Assembly (NCBI RefSeq): GCF_036840915.1
Contig: NZ_CP085725.1
Location: 558,001-622,000 of the forward strand
DNA length: 64,000 nucleotides
DNA from: Flavobacterium hankyongi
GTDB taxonomy: Bacteria; Bacteroidota; Bacteroidia; Flavobacteriales; Flavobacteriaceae
Direction: 5' to 3'
Each line of letters starts with the position of its first letter. Position 1 is the first letter of the stretch. Under the pieces are notes generated by a model. The model ran no database searches and was not told the DNA's origin. It was given only the letters and a program-made list of their open reading frames with translations. Both the position numbers and the translations under genes were made by a program. Positions 1 through 8,340 of the stretch are shown piece by piece.

Positions 1-707
1 ATCGGATAGCCTAAATTTCCTTTTTCCCAGCCTTCTTTTTTCCATACTTCGGTAATCATTTTCGGAACGGCAAAAGTTCCTAAGTTAGGATGATAGTAGA
101 TGGCACCTCCTTGAAAAAAATTGAAACGACCATAACCATCAGGAGTCGAAGTTTCATCTGTAACAGGAAAACCTAAAAAAGAATTTTCCCAACCCAAGGA
201 AGCCCATTTATCTTTGATACTTCCATGAACTTCAAATGCTCCCGAGGTTGGACTCCAATAAATGCTTCCTCCTTCAAAATGTTGTCCTGCACCATTTTTT
301 TGTGGGGTTTTAAATTCATCGGAAATAGGAGCCCCTAAAAAATACTTTTGGTTCACTTGTACTCCTCGTCCGTTTTTTTCTTTTATAATATCCCCTTCAA
401 GCAATGCCGTATATTTTTTATAAATTTCCCCCCAAACCGCAAAGGCATCGGCATTTTGGGACTTACAATATATGGCTGCAGTCATGTCTGAAAAGTTCAC
501 ATAGTACATAAATTTACCTTGATCGGGAGTTGACAGTGGTTGGTAATTTAAATCATAACGCGGACTTACAGGTCGAAGCTTGAGCTTGTCTGCTTTTTCA
601 ATAATTTTAATTCGTATATCCTCTACGTTTGATTTTGATTTTCCTTGTGCTATTACAGTGGGATGGTATGCCAAGAAAAGCATCATCCAAAATATTATTT
701 TTCTCAT
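1..707 (-). CDS. Secreted LGFP-repeat protein (partial, 3' end outside window)
   Basis: Reading the minus strand from the ATG at 707 gives an N-terminal signal peptide (MRKIIFWMMLFLAYHPTVIA) and then an open frame that runs off the window edge. The visible part has repeated units of about 55 residues built around GWENSFLGFPVTDE and GWEKGNLGYP, the hallmark of LGFP repeats, alternating with FQGGAIYYHPNLGTFAV and FEGGSIYWSPTSGAFEV. In characterised proteins such repeats are linked to cell-surface or envelope attachment; their ligand here is unknown. It lies just downstream of the crystallin-like gene on the same strand, probably in one operon. The function is inferred only from the repeats. Confidence 0.75.
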   Translation of the reverse strand, partial: MRKIIFWMMLFLAYHPTVIAQGKSKSNVEDIRIKIIEKADKLKLRPVSPRYDLNYQPLSTPDQGKFMYYVNFSDMTAAIYCKSQNADAFAVWGEIYKKYTALLEGDIIKEKNGRGVQVNQKYFLGAPISDEFKTPQKNGAGQHFEGGSIYWSPTSGAFEVHGSIKDKWASLGWENSFLGFPVTDETSTPDGYGRFNFFQGGAIYYHPNLGTFAVPKMITEVWKKEGWEKGNLGYP

Positions 708-709
708 AA

Positions 710-1189
710 TTATTTCATTTTATAAATTTGAATACTACTTATTTTGTCATTAAAATCGTAGGAAATACCGGGCACTACTTGAAGCTGTGGATAGCCTTCA
801 TAACGCCATCTCTGATTGGTTGTGCCAGGTTGCCAGTACCCATCTAAGGAAATAGTTACTCCTTTAAAACCATCCTCTGCAAATATCTGCACCTGATAGT
901 TTTCGGGAATTAAGACACTACTTATAATATCATTCCAAGAGCTTCCCATTTTGTCTAATGTATAGATTCCTTCTTTCAGAACTAATCGTTTTCCTTGGAA
1001 GTTTTCGTGTTCAAAAAACCAAATTTCATCTCCTTTAGAATGGAAAGAAGCTACAAGAATATCGTTTTTCTTTACGCTTTTTATGGTGTTGTTTTTTAAA
1101 TTTTGGTTGCTCGCAGATCTTGGAAGTTGTGCATATTGGCTGTATACCAGAAAAAGTGTGGTAACCAATGCTAGCGGTTTTAGTTTCAT
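710..1189 (-). CDS. Exported beta/gamma-crystallin-like calcium-binding protein
   Basis: This 159-residue protein has an N-terminal hydrophobic signal (MKLKPLALVTTLFLVYSQYA). Its mature part holds a two-motif Greek-key domain: IWFFEHENFQGKRLVLKEG followed by NDIISS, then VQIFAEDGFKGVTISL followed by NDKISS. The pattern N/D-D-x-x-S-S occurs twice, which is the calcium-binding signature of microbial beta/gamma-crystallins. It is probably a small secreted or periplasmic Ca-binding protein. It sits 2 bp upstream of the LGFP-repeat gene and appears to be cotranscribed with it. The substrate or partner is unknown. Confidence 0.72.
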   Translation of the reverse strand: MKLKPLALVTTLFLVYSQYAQLPRSASNQNLKNNTIKSVKKNDILVASFHSKGDEIWFFEHENFQGKRLVLKEGIYTLDKMGSSWNDIISSVLIPENYQVQIFAEDGFKGVTISLDGYWQPGTTNQRWRYEGYPQLQVVPGISYDFNDKISSIQIYKMK

Positions 1190-1263
1190 ATGTTTTTATG
1201 TAAAAATTACTTGTATAATAAGAGGTCTGTTTCTCCAGAAGTATTGGTTACTATTTTTAAGAG

Positions 1264-1737
1264 CTAGTTTTGAAAGTTTCCTTGGATAACCCCAGAAGTT
1301 TGATCGGAGGCTTTGGCTTTATTATTCGGTATTTCAAACAGTTCTCCAATAAAAGAACCGGATATTTTTTTACCAGAGATGTTTACGGTTATATTCCCTC
1401 GAATTTGATACACTTTTCCGTTTATGACGAGTACTCCAGATTTTTTATCTTCAATACTGTACGACCCAGATTTTTTAGACGGAATCACAAAACTAATGCT
1501 AGAATCTGGCGTCGAGTCTAAAGTTAAATGCGAACTTATGACAAATCTTTTTTTGGTATCTTCCATGAAAGAGCCAATCTCAGTGTAGGTTTTGCCTTTC
1601 ATTTTAAAAGTAATTTTTCCGGGAGCTTTTTGCTGTTCTTTTAATTGTTGCAGTAAAGCATCCACCTTAGGATCCCCAGATTGCGCGATAGCCATACCGG
1701 TGAGTAGAAGTAAAATTAGTTGCAATATTTTTTTCAT
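1264..1737 (-). CDS. Small exported protein of unknown function
   Basis: The 157-residue product begins MKKILQLILLLLTGMAIAQS, a clear signal peptide ending in AIAQ/S. The mature part is rich in short beta strands, with alternating G-K-x-Y and G-x-I-x-G patterns and a C-terminus (SGVIQGNFQN) that resembles small Bacteroidota lipocalin- or DUF6252-like secreted proteins. That resemblance is weak and not a family assignment. It belongs to a run of same-strand genes for exported proteins between 0.7 and 3.4 kb. Confidence 0.6.
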   Translation of the reverse strand: MKKILQLILLLLTGMAIAQSGDPKVDALLQQLKEQQKAPGKITFKMKGKTYTEIGSFMEDTKKRFVISSHLTLDSTPDSSISFVIPSKKSGSYSIEDKKSGVLVINGKVYQIRGNITVNISGKKISGSFIGELFEIPNNKAKASDQTSGVIQGNFQN

Positions 1738-1758
1738 AAGAAGTAGAATTAGAGTTGT

Positions 1759-2373
1759 TTATCGTTCGGAAGGAATAAGACTTAGTCGGAACTGAATGGT
1801 TTTATCGGTATCAATGAATCGAATATAGTTGCAGTTTTTTTCTTTAGCATCCATTTTTTTATAGACGCCAGCATAGTTAGATTCTATCCCAAAAATGTTA
1901 TTTTTAGAAAGTATTCCAGAACAAGATTCGTCTTTATGATGCATTTGCAATTGCAGGTTTTTTTGAGCAAGTTCTTGTTCTTCTATACAGGCAACAATGT
2001 AGGTCGGTTTTTCTGGTGCCATAATTTTCACGACATACCGGATGGTTTCATATTGGTCGACTAAGTTTGGAAAAATTCCGTTAATAGCTTTAACTTCCAC
2101 TTTACTCGGAACGCCATAAGACATACAGTATAATTTTATTTTAGGATTATTTCCTTGGAATAAACTATATAATTCGTTGGTGGTATATATTCCTTTTGCA
2201 ACACTGATATAGACTTCAATTTCGGAAGCAATTAGTGTGTTAGGTGTATTGTTTATTGCTGTATTGCGGGAGATTTCTCTTGCATTAGGCAGTTTTTTGG
2301 TAGCTGTTTTTGTAACCTGTGCTTGTACAAAACAACTGAATACTAAGAGTAGGGTATATATTACGTTTTTCAT
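1759..2373 (-). CDS. Exported protein of unknown function
   Basis: The 204-residue product starts MKNVIYTLLLVFSCFVQAQ, a signal peptide with the AQ cleavage site common in this phylum. I recognise no domain. The mature protein has four cysteines (in CMSYG, ACIEEQ, SCSGIL and NCNYIR), so one or two disulfides are possible in the periplasm. It is separated from the next exported-protein gene by 12 bp and is likely cotranscribed with it. Confidence 0.6.
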   Translation of the reverse strand: MKNVIYTLLLVFSCFVQAQVTKTATKKLPNAREISRNTAINNTPNTLIASEIEVYISVAKGIYTTNELYSLFQGNNPKIKLYCMSYGVPSKVEVKAINGIFPNLVDQYETIRYVVKIMAPEKPTYIVACIEEQELAQKNLQLQMHHKDESCSGILSKNNIFGIESNYAGVYKKMDAKEKNCNYIRFIDTDKTIQFRLSLIPSER

Positions 2374-2385
2374 TTTATTAGTTTT

Positions 2386-2823
2386 TTAGGGTTCTATTTG
2401 AATTTCGATGCGATATGGTATAGCCCCTTTGTTTGGTAGCATTCCTTTGCATTTTCCGGAGCCTAAACCAGAAATTCCACCAGTGCAGGCACACTTTTCA
2501 CCAGTAATGGTTACATATTGGAAACTAGTTTGGTCGGGATAGGATGTTGGTTTTTTTAATTTTTGTGGAGGTATTCTTAAAAATAACGTCTCTTTATACC
2601 AATATCCTGTTGTATTATAAATTTCGGTAGCATGAATCGTATTATCGGGATTAATTTCGGGTAAAGCTATTCGAATACCTTTCGGAATTCCGGTTCGAAC
2701 AGTATAGATAAGAATGGTATCTTTTGTACTATTTACTTTAGGTATTCTTGCCTTTTTTTTAGGAGTTTGTGCCATAGTTACAACCATACACCAAAGCAAT
2801 ATCGCGGTAAAATTTATTTTCAT
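2386..2823 (-). CDS. Small exported cysteine-containing protein, unknown function
   Basis: The 145-residue product begins MKINFTAILLWCMVVTMAQT, a signal peptide. A glycine- and cysteine-rich stretch near the C-terminus (GEKCACTGGISGLGSGKCKGMLPNKG) has three closely spaced cysteines and could bind a metal or form disulfides. No family is recognised. It lies in the same minus-strand cluster of secreted proteins, so a role at the cell surface is inferred from context only. Confidence 0.6.
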   Translation of the reverse strand: MKINFTAILLWCMVVTMAQTPKKKARIPKVNSTKDTILIYTVRTGIPKGIRIALPEINPDNTIHATEIYNTTGYWYKETLFLRIPPQKLKKPTSYPDQTSFQYVTITGEKCACTGGISGLGSGKCKGMLPNKGAIPYRIEIQIEP

Positions 2824-2876
2824 AAGACAATTTGTTATTTCTTAGGAGTATGGTTTTATACAAAATGGTAACTGTT

Positions 2877-3410
2877 TTATGCTCTAATTTTTAAATAAGC
2901 ACAAACTTCTTGGTAAGACATTTTTTGGAAGTCAGGTTGTTCTTGTTTAGCCGTTCCTGCTGTAATGCCGCCAGGAATAAGGATATAGCGAAATCTAACA
3001 GCAAAAGAAATACCGATACCTCCAGTGCCATCGTGTTTGAATCGGAAAATTTTGATGTTGTTTACTTCTGGATAAAAGTTAATGGTATTGATTGCGCCTC
3101 CAGCATTAGAAGTGTATGGCAATGGGAAATAGGTAGTAGAAAAATTAGCATAGACCAAAACAGTGCCTTTGTCTAAAATGTCTTGTGTTAGTTTTGGCGC
3201 TGCGATGTTGGTAATAAAACCACTAGTGCCATCAATATTACCAGGAGTGGTATCAGGAGCAGTAATCCAATCGCTGTAGATGACATTTGCGGTTCCGGCA
3301 GGTCCAGCAGGTCCAACGGCTCCGTCTTCGGGTTTACTACATCCCCAAAATACTAGGGTTAAAAGAATGGCACTAAGGAATGAAAAAGGTGATAAAGTGT
3401 TTGTTTTCAT
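2877..3410 (-). CDS. Collagen-like lipoprotein
   Basis: I place the start at 3410 because MKTNTLSPFSFLSAILLTLV directly precedes a lipobox ending in WGC; an in-frame upstream codon at 3437 would only add residues ahead of the signal. After the lipidated cysteine comes a short Gly-x-y tract (GAVGPAGPAG), then a domain of about 130 residues (YSDWITAP at its start, FRYILIPGG near its end). Bacteroidota encode many lipoproteins of this plan, with a short collagen-like stalk and a globular domain. It probably faces the outer membrane or cell surface. The ligand is unknown. Confidence 0.7.
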   Translation of the reverse strand: MKTNTLSPFSFLSAILLTLVFWGCSKPEDGAVGPAGPAGTANVIYSDWITAPDTTPGNIDGTSGFITNIAAPKLTQDILDKGTVLVYANFSTTYFPLPYTSNAGGAINTINFYPEVNNIKIFRFKHDGTGGIGISFAVRFRYILIPGGITAGTAKQEQPDFQKMSYQEVCAYLKIRA

Positions 3411-3514
3411 GTCTTTAAAGTTTAAATTATACTTCAAAGATAGATGGCACTTTACGTTTTACATGGAGACAATACGTGAACGGCGGATTTGAATTAGTGA
3501 ATGACGATTATCGT

Positions 3515-4255
3515 TTACACTCGGGTAAATAAATCCAAAAAATCTTGCTTTTTGGTTCTGCTCAACGGAATGTTTTTCCCGTCAACCATAATAAGTTCTC
3601 CGCCTTCTCCGCGAATATATTGTTTGATGCATTTTAGATTCACAATATGCGATTTATGCGATCTAAAAAACAAGCTATTATCTTGTAAGACATCCTCAAA
3701 AGTAGCCAAGGTTTTACTTGCCAAATGTTTGGATTGGTCTTGCATTTTAATCAAGGTATAATTACTACTAGCTTCTAGATACATGATGTTTTCTATCTTG
3801 ACAAATAGAAGCCCTTCTTGGGTAGAAAGCGCAATGGTATCTTGTAATTTTCCATTGGTAAACAAATGAAGATTTTGTATTTGTTCGGAAGTTATGCTGT
3901 TTTCTTGCTTTTTAAATTTGTCTAAAGCAATGGTGATTTCTTCTTCATCTATAGGTTTTAAAAGATAATCTAAAGCATTTAATCGTAAGGCTTTTAAGGC
4001 ATATTGATCGTAAGCCGTGGTAAAAATAACCTTAAAAGGAATGGGTTGCCATTGTGCAATGACATCAAATCCGTTCATGGTAGGCATTTCAATATCAAGA
4101 AAAACAACATCGGGTTGATGTTCTTCAATGAGCGCTTTTGCCTTTGTACTATCTTGTGTCGTGGCCACTACGGTTACATTTTTTTGTTGTTGTAATAGAT
4201 GTTCAAGTGTGATAATACAATGTTTTTCGTCGTCTATGATTAATGCTTTTATCAT
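3515..4255 (-). CDS. LytTR-family response regulator
   Basis: The 246-residue protein has an N-terminal receiver domain with acidic pocket DD at residues 8-9, the phospho-acceptor Asp54 in FLDIEMP, the Thr in FTTAYD and the Lys in LLKPID. Its C-terminal half (about 140-246) is a LytTR DNA-binding domain, seen in IMYLEASSNYTLIK, FFRSHKSHIVNL and PLSRTKKQDF. It lies 2 bp downstream of the sensor kinase gene, so the two form one operon and a cognate pair. Target promoters cannot be read from the sequence; the neighbouring secreted-protein cluster is a reasonable guess. Confidence 0.93.
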   Translation of the reverse strand: MIKALIIDDEKHCIITLEHLLQQQKNVTVVATTQDSTKAKALIEEHQPDVVFLDIEMPTMNGFDVIAQWQPIPFKVIFTTAYDQYALKALRLNALDYLLKPIDEEEITIALDKFKKQENSITSEQIQNLHLFTNGKLQDTIALSTQEGLLFVKIENIMYLEASSNYTLIKMQDQSKHLASKTLATFEDVLQDNSLFFRSHKSHIVNLKCIKQYIRGEGGELIMVDGKNIPLSRTKKQDFLDLFTRV

Positions 4256-4257
4256 TT

Positions 4258-7203
4258 TTAGTAAGAAATAATTAGTTCTACTTTTGTTCCTAGTGGTTGC
4301 TCTTTTTCTCCTTCTAAATCGGTAATGCTTATTGTGTTACCAGGGTGTAACATTTCCAATCGGTTTATAGTGATATCAATACCATACGATTTGTGTGAGG
4401 TTTGGTTTTTCTTTAGCGCTGCCGATGCTTTTCGTCCAATACCATTATCGGTTATAGAAATTTTATAACTGTCACTAGTATTTTGTTCTAATACTATCGC
4501 AATATGTCCAGGACCTATTTTATTTTGTATGCCATGCCAAATTGCATTTTCTACGAAAGGTTGTAGGATTAACGGCGGAATTAAAGTCGTTTTGGTATCG
4601 ATGTTCTCCGAACAAGTAATGCTGTACGTAAATTTGTGTTCTAAGCGAACAGCTTCTAATTGTAAATACCAATCTAAGGTTTTTAACTCTTTTTCAATCG
4701 TAATGAGACGGTGTTTCGAATGGTCTAAAATACTTCGCATTAATTTAGAAAACGTCGTGAGGTATTTACTAGCTTCATTCGATTTATTTTGAATGATATA
4801 GCTATTGATCGAATTCAATGAATTGAACATGAAGTGCGGATTCATCTGCGATCGAAGCGTTTGCATTTCGGCTTCTTTGATGTTACTTTTTAAAATCCCT
4901 TTTATTTTTTCTTGATCTACTAGATAACGAAGAATAAGATACAAAATACCAAGTATTAGCAGCGTTAAAATGCCCATGAACCAAAACGTTTGGTAAAAAG
5001 GCGGTGTAATAACGAGAGAAATGGTCAAGGTTTTAGATTGCCAGTTGTCCAGATTATCACCCACTGCAACGGTTATCGTATATTTTCCGGGTGCTAATTT
5101 AACCAAGGATAATTTCGGATTGGTACCGATATAATTCCATGTAGTATCGGTGTCAAATTTATATTTGTAGATTATTTTTTCTTTTTCAGAAAACGATAAA
5201 GCCGAAAAATGTATGTCTAATTCGGTAAAATCATAATCGATAGTTATTGCATTGTTTGGATGAGCAAGAATGACTCCATCTTTTTTTACGACCGAAATTT
5301 GTAGTTTATTGACTAATTTGGTTTTTAAAATTTTATCTGTAGCAACTACTTGATAACCAAAATCGGTACCTAAGGCAATTTGTGTTGGACGTAACTTACA
5401 AAATCCATAAATTAAATCGTCGGAAGCAAGACCGTCTATCTGCGAAATTCGAACGACTTTATCCGTTTTAAAGTTATAATGATTTAATCCTTCTGCACTG
5501 GTAAACCAAATATTTCCATTAAAATCTTCTGCAATACCTTCTACATGATCATTGGCAACATTATATTTTTCGGTGTTTAAGGAGTGTATAATTTTCCCTT
5601 TTGGATTCACTAAATTCCAACCTCCATACCCAGAAAAAAGAATATTTCCTTGTTGCGTAAAAGCAATTCTGTTGTAATAATCGGTAATAAAAGAAGTATC
5701 GGTATTGAACTTTTTTAATACACTAATTTCGGTGAATTGTTTTTTTGATTGGTCATAATAGGAAATACCATAATCTTTTGGCATCCAGCTCGCTAACCAA
5801 ATAGAGCCGTTTTTCGCAATAGCGATATCGTTAAACTGATTTTCTTGCCAATACTTTTCAGAATTGGTTACCCATCCGTTTTGTAACTCGCGCTTTTGCA
5901 TATCATACACCAAAATTTTTCCTTTTTTGGGTACTATCCAAATTCGTTGGTTTGTATCGATACCTATTTTTTTAACTCCTGTAGGAACGGCTACCAACTC
6001 TTGTATTTTTTGGTCCCGAAAACTATAAACACCTTTGTTAGTGGCCAGTAAAAAGGATTGCTTATAGTGATAAACCTCGGTGATTTCTAAGGAAGTATCG
6101 GGAGAAATAAAACTATACCATTTGGAATTGTCGTATACATAGAAAGTATTGTCGCCGTTGCATAACCCAATCCTTCCTGTTGGATCATTAGTAATAGACG
6201 TAACGGTTTGCTGCTTTTTTAATGGCGCCACCACGCTGGTAATACTCTCGTCATTTGGAATTAATTTGACTAATCCATGATTGGTAGCAACCCAGAAAAA
6301 ATGGGTGTCGACGTCATAATACACATGGTTAATTTTATTTTTTGTCGCATAAATTCGAGTAGGTTTTTGGGTATAATTCCATAAAAAGATTTCATTTTCA
6401 TTGTAAATGGCAATTTGATTCCCTTTTTCATAGCTGGAAATAATACTGGAAACTTTATTTGGAAAGGCATTTTTAGCCTGAAATACGATTTTATTTTGTG
6501 AAATATTATAAACGTAAAATTCTTCTTTATCATTAAAGAAATAGAAGTTTTGTTTGTTTGCCGATAATTTTACAGATTGGAAACTGTTTTTTTGTAAAAA
6601 TGAATGTTCTGAAGCTTTCCATTGCTTGGTATTTCGGTTCCAAATGAACATTCCTTTTCGAGTAGCAATCCAAACTTCTTGAAGATTAGGTTCTAGGAAA
6701 GTATTTTTAGATTCGAAATCGATTAGATTTTTATCCAACAAAAAAGAAGTTATTTTTTTAGTAGTAGGAGAGAAGTACTTAATATAATTTTGATCGGAAC
6801 ACCAAATGAGTCCTTTTGAGTCGACATAAACATAATCAAAATGGTCATTGTTGGGCGAAGCATCATTAAAGTTTACACTCGATAATACCTGTGGAGTGCT
6901 AAAAATATCTTGAATTTGTACCAAACCAAGATTATGGTCGTAATAGCATAATTGATTTTGGGAAAGTGCCAGAAAGTTGACTTGGGAATTAATTTTTGGA
7001 TTTTTCAGGAATTCGTAACCATCATATAAGCATAAGCCTCTTTGTGTTGCGATGTACAGATAATTGTCTTTTTTTATGGTACTGTGCACAAAATCAGAAG
7101 GTAATCCTTGGTTAAACTGGATGGTTTCTGCGCGATAGTATTGCTGCGAAAACACTTCCGCAATCCAAAACCAAACCAAAAAGACAATCCAAAAATGGCG
7201 CAC
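4258..7203 (-). CDS. LytS-type sensor histidine kinase with periplasmic beta-propeller
   Basis: This 981-residue protein starts with a signal or anchor segment (MRHFWIVFLVWFWIAEVFSQ). It continues with about 600 residues of two-component-regulator propeller repeats (for example GLCLYDGYEF, NIWFTSAEGLNHYN), then a Y_Y_Y-type immunoglobulin-like domain ending near residue 730. One membrane helix lies at about 738-760. The cytoplasmic part is a His_kinase/HATPase unit with the phospho-acceptor His790 in QMNPHFMFNSLNS and the ATP-binding boxes FVENAIWHGI and ITDNGIGR. It is cotranscribed with the LytTR regulator. The propeller suggests an extracytoplasmic ligand, which cannot be identified here. 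Confidence 0.93.
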   Translation of the reverse strand: MRHFWIVFLVWFWIAEVFSQQYYRAETIQFNQGLPSDFVHSTIKKDNYLYIATQRGLCLYDGYEFLKNPKINSQVNFLALSQNQLCYYDHNLGLVQIQDIFSTPQVLSSVNFNDASPNNDHFDYVYVDSKGLIWCSDQNYIKYFSPTTKKITSFLLDKNLIDFESKNTFLEPNLQEVWIATRKGMFIWNRNTKQWKASEHSFLQKNSFQSVKLSANKQNFYFFNDKEEFYVYNISQNKIVFQAKNAFPNKVSSIISSYEKGNQIAIYNENEIFLWNYTQKPTRIYATKNKINHVYYDVDTHFFWVATNHGLVKLIPNDESITSVVAPLKKQQTVTSITNDPTGRIGLCNGDNTFYVYDNSKWYSFISPDTSLEITEVYHYKQSFLLATNKGVYSFRDQKIQELVAVPTGVKKIGIDTNQRIWIVPKKGKILVYDMQKRELQNGWVTNSEKYWQENQFNDIAIAKNGSIWLASWMPKDYGISYYDQSKKQFTEISVLKKFNTDTSFITDYYNRIAFTQQGNILFSGYGGWNLVNPKGKIIHSLNTEKYNVANDHVEGIAEDFNGNIWFTSAEGLNHYNFKTDKVVRISQIDGLASDDLIYGFCKLRPTQIALGTDFGYQVVATDKILKTKLVNKLQISVVKKDGVILAHPNNAITIDYDFTELDIHFSALSFSEKEKIIYKYKFDTDTTWNYIGTNPKLSLVKLAPGKYTITVAVGDNLDNWQSKTLTISLVITPPFYQTFWFMGILTLLILGILYLILRYLVDQEKIKGILKSNIKEAEMQTLRSQMNPHFMFNSLNSINSYIIQNKSNEASKYLTTFSKLMRSILDHSKHRLITIEKELKTLDWYLQLEAVRLEHKFTYSITCSENIDTKTTLIPPLILQPFVENAIWHGIQNKIGPGHIAIVLEQNTSDSYKISITDNGIGRKASAALKKNQTSHKSYGIDITINRLEMLHPGNTISITDLEGEKEQPLGTKVELIISY

Positions 7204-7461
7204 CCGAATATAATTTAGAACGTAAATTTAATTTTTTTTTACGGACTATATTTTTATAATGTGTGAAATGCGTTTTTCAATGCGTGAATAACAAAGAAGA
7301 GGATATTTTCCACGTCACATTGGAGGCACTTGCCTCTAACGTACCGTCAACTTTATGATGTTGTACTAAATTTAGCCTAAAATTAGAAAGTAAAAAAAGC
7401 AGATTGGAAAAACTCAGTTTACCCAAAGGAAGCCCAAGGCTAGGAATGGCAAAAAATACTG

Positions 7462-8193
7462 TCATGCCTTGTTGTTTTTAAATCTTATTATAGTTTCTCC
7501 AAGTATTATTGTTCCGTTTTTAATTTCATTAATTCTCTGAAATTCAGCAAATATTTTACCTTGATTGTTAAATAACTTTTTGATTATTTTCCCTGTTAAT
7601 TCGCAAAGAATTTCTTCGATAAGTTTATCAAAGTCTGCAATAGCCTTTGTTAAGTTATAATCTTCAAAATGATTTTGATTTCTTAACAGCTTTAATCTGT
7701 CCATTTGCAAGTCAGGTCGTGAGATTTCATAAACATCAAATTTATGTTCAGAATCTTCTTTTACCTCTTTATAATTTGAAGGATGTGCACCAATTTTATT
7801 TCTCAAAATAAAAAGCTCGTTTTCACTGAGCTTTTTAGAAAACTCTGTTTGTTTAGGCAGTTTAAAAACTTCCATCAAATTGTCAATTGCTAATTTTTGT
7901 TGATATACAGAATTTAGGAAACCATAAAGTCGTAAATATCTTTCGCCTATGTCCTGATGTCTTGATGGTCCTTGAAGGTCGAATTGTTTAAATGACTTTT
8001 TTGCAAGTTCTGTATCGTCAATAATATAATAAGAGTTTAATATTATATTCCATCCAAATTCTTTTTCAAAGCCATAGAAATTTTTTACGTCATCTCGAAA
8101 TGTCGTTTTGCACTTTTCACCGTTCCAACGGATGGCAAAATTGTTTAGGATTTTTTTTTGAAGGTTGTTGTATTTTTCTATCGTTGTCGTCAT
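7462..8193 (-). CDS. HEPN-like hypothetical protein in a lone cassette
   Basis: The product is about 243 residues from the ATG at 8193 (MTTTIEKYNNLQKK); in-frame ATGs at 8208 and 8226 are alternatives. It is mostly alpha-helical in appearance. Near residue 130 it has RNKIGAH, which fits the R-x4-6-H motif of HEPN ribonuclease domains, but no full HEPN fold is evident to me and the family is not certain. It stands alone between the sensor kinase and an amino-acid permease, both ordinary chromosomal genes, and flanking sequences at about 7304-7360 and 8224-8255 look like non-coding cassette borders. It may be an acquired accessory gene. Confidence 0.55.
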   Translation of the reverse strand: MTTTIEKYNNLQKKILNNFAIRWNGEKCKTTFRDDVKNFYGFEKEFGWNIILNSYYIIDDTELAKKSFKQFDLQGPSRHQDIGERYLRLYGFLNSVYQQKLAIDNLMEVFKLPKQTEFSKKLSENELFILRNKIGAHPSNYKEVKEDSEHKFDVYEISRPDLQMDRLKLLRNQNHFEDYNLTKAIADFDKLIEEILCELTGKIIKKLFNNQGKIFAEFQRINEIKNGTIILGETIIRFKNNKA

Positions 8194-8286
8194 TTTACAA
8201 TAAGGCATAACTTCAAATATAATCAAGTTCCACTTACAAGCGATAACATATGGTTAGAAACATTTATAATTACTTTCTTATATAAA

Positions 8287-8318
8287 AAATCCCAAGTCTT
8301 TTGCTCGGGATTTCTATT
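8287..8318 (-). terminator. Rho-independent terminator of the permease gene
   Basis: AAATCCC (8287-8293) pairs with GGGATTT (8307-8313). Read on the minus strand, the stem is followed by a T-rich run, and it lies 28 bp beyond the permease stop codon. Confidence 0.7.
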
Positions 8319-8340
8319 TTTTAATCTTTTATAGTGGCTT

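Noticed and set aside
7277..7465. Short open frame on the minus strand beyond the HEPN-like gene
   Set aside because: It overlaps the next stop, has no family pattern and consists of border-like sequence with a palindrome.
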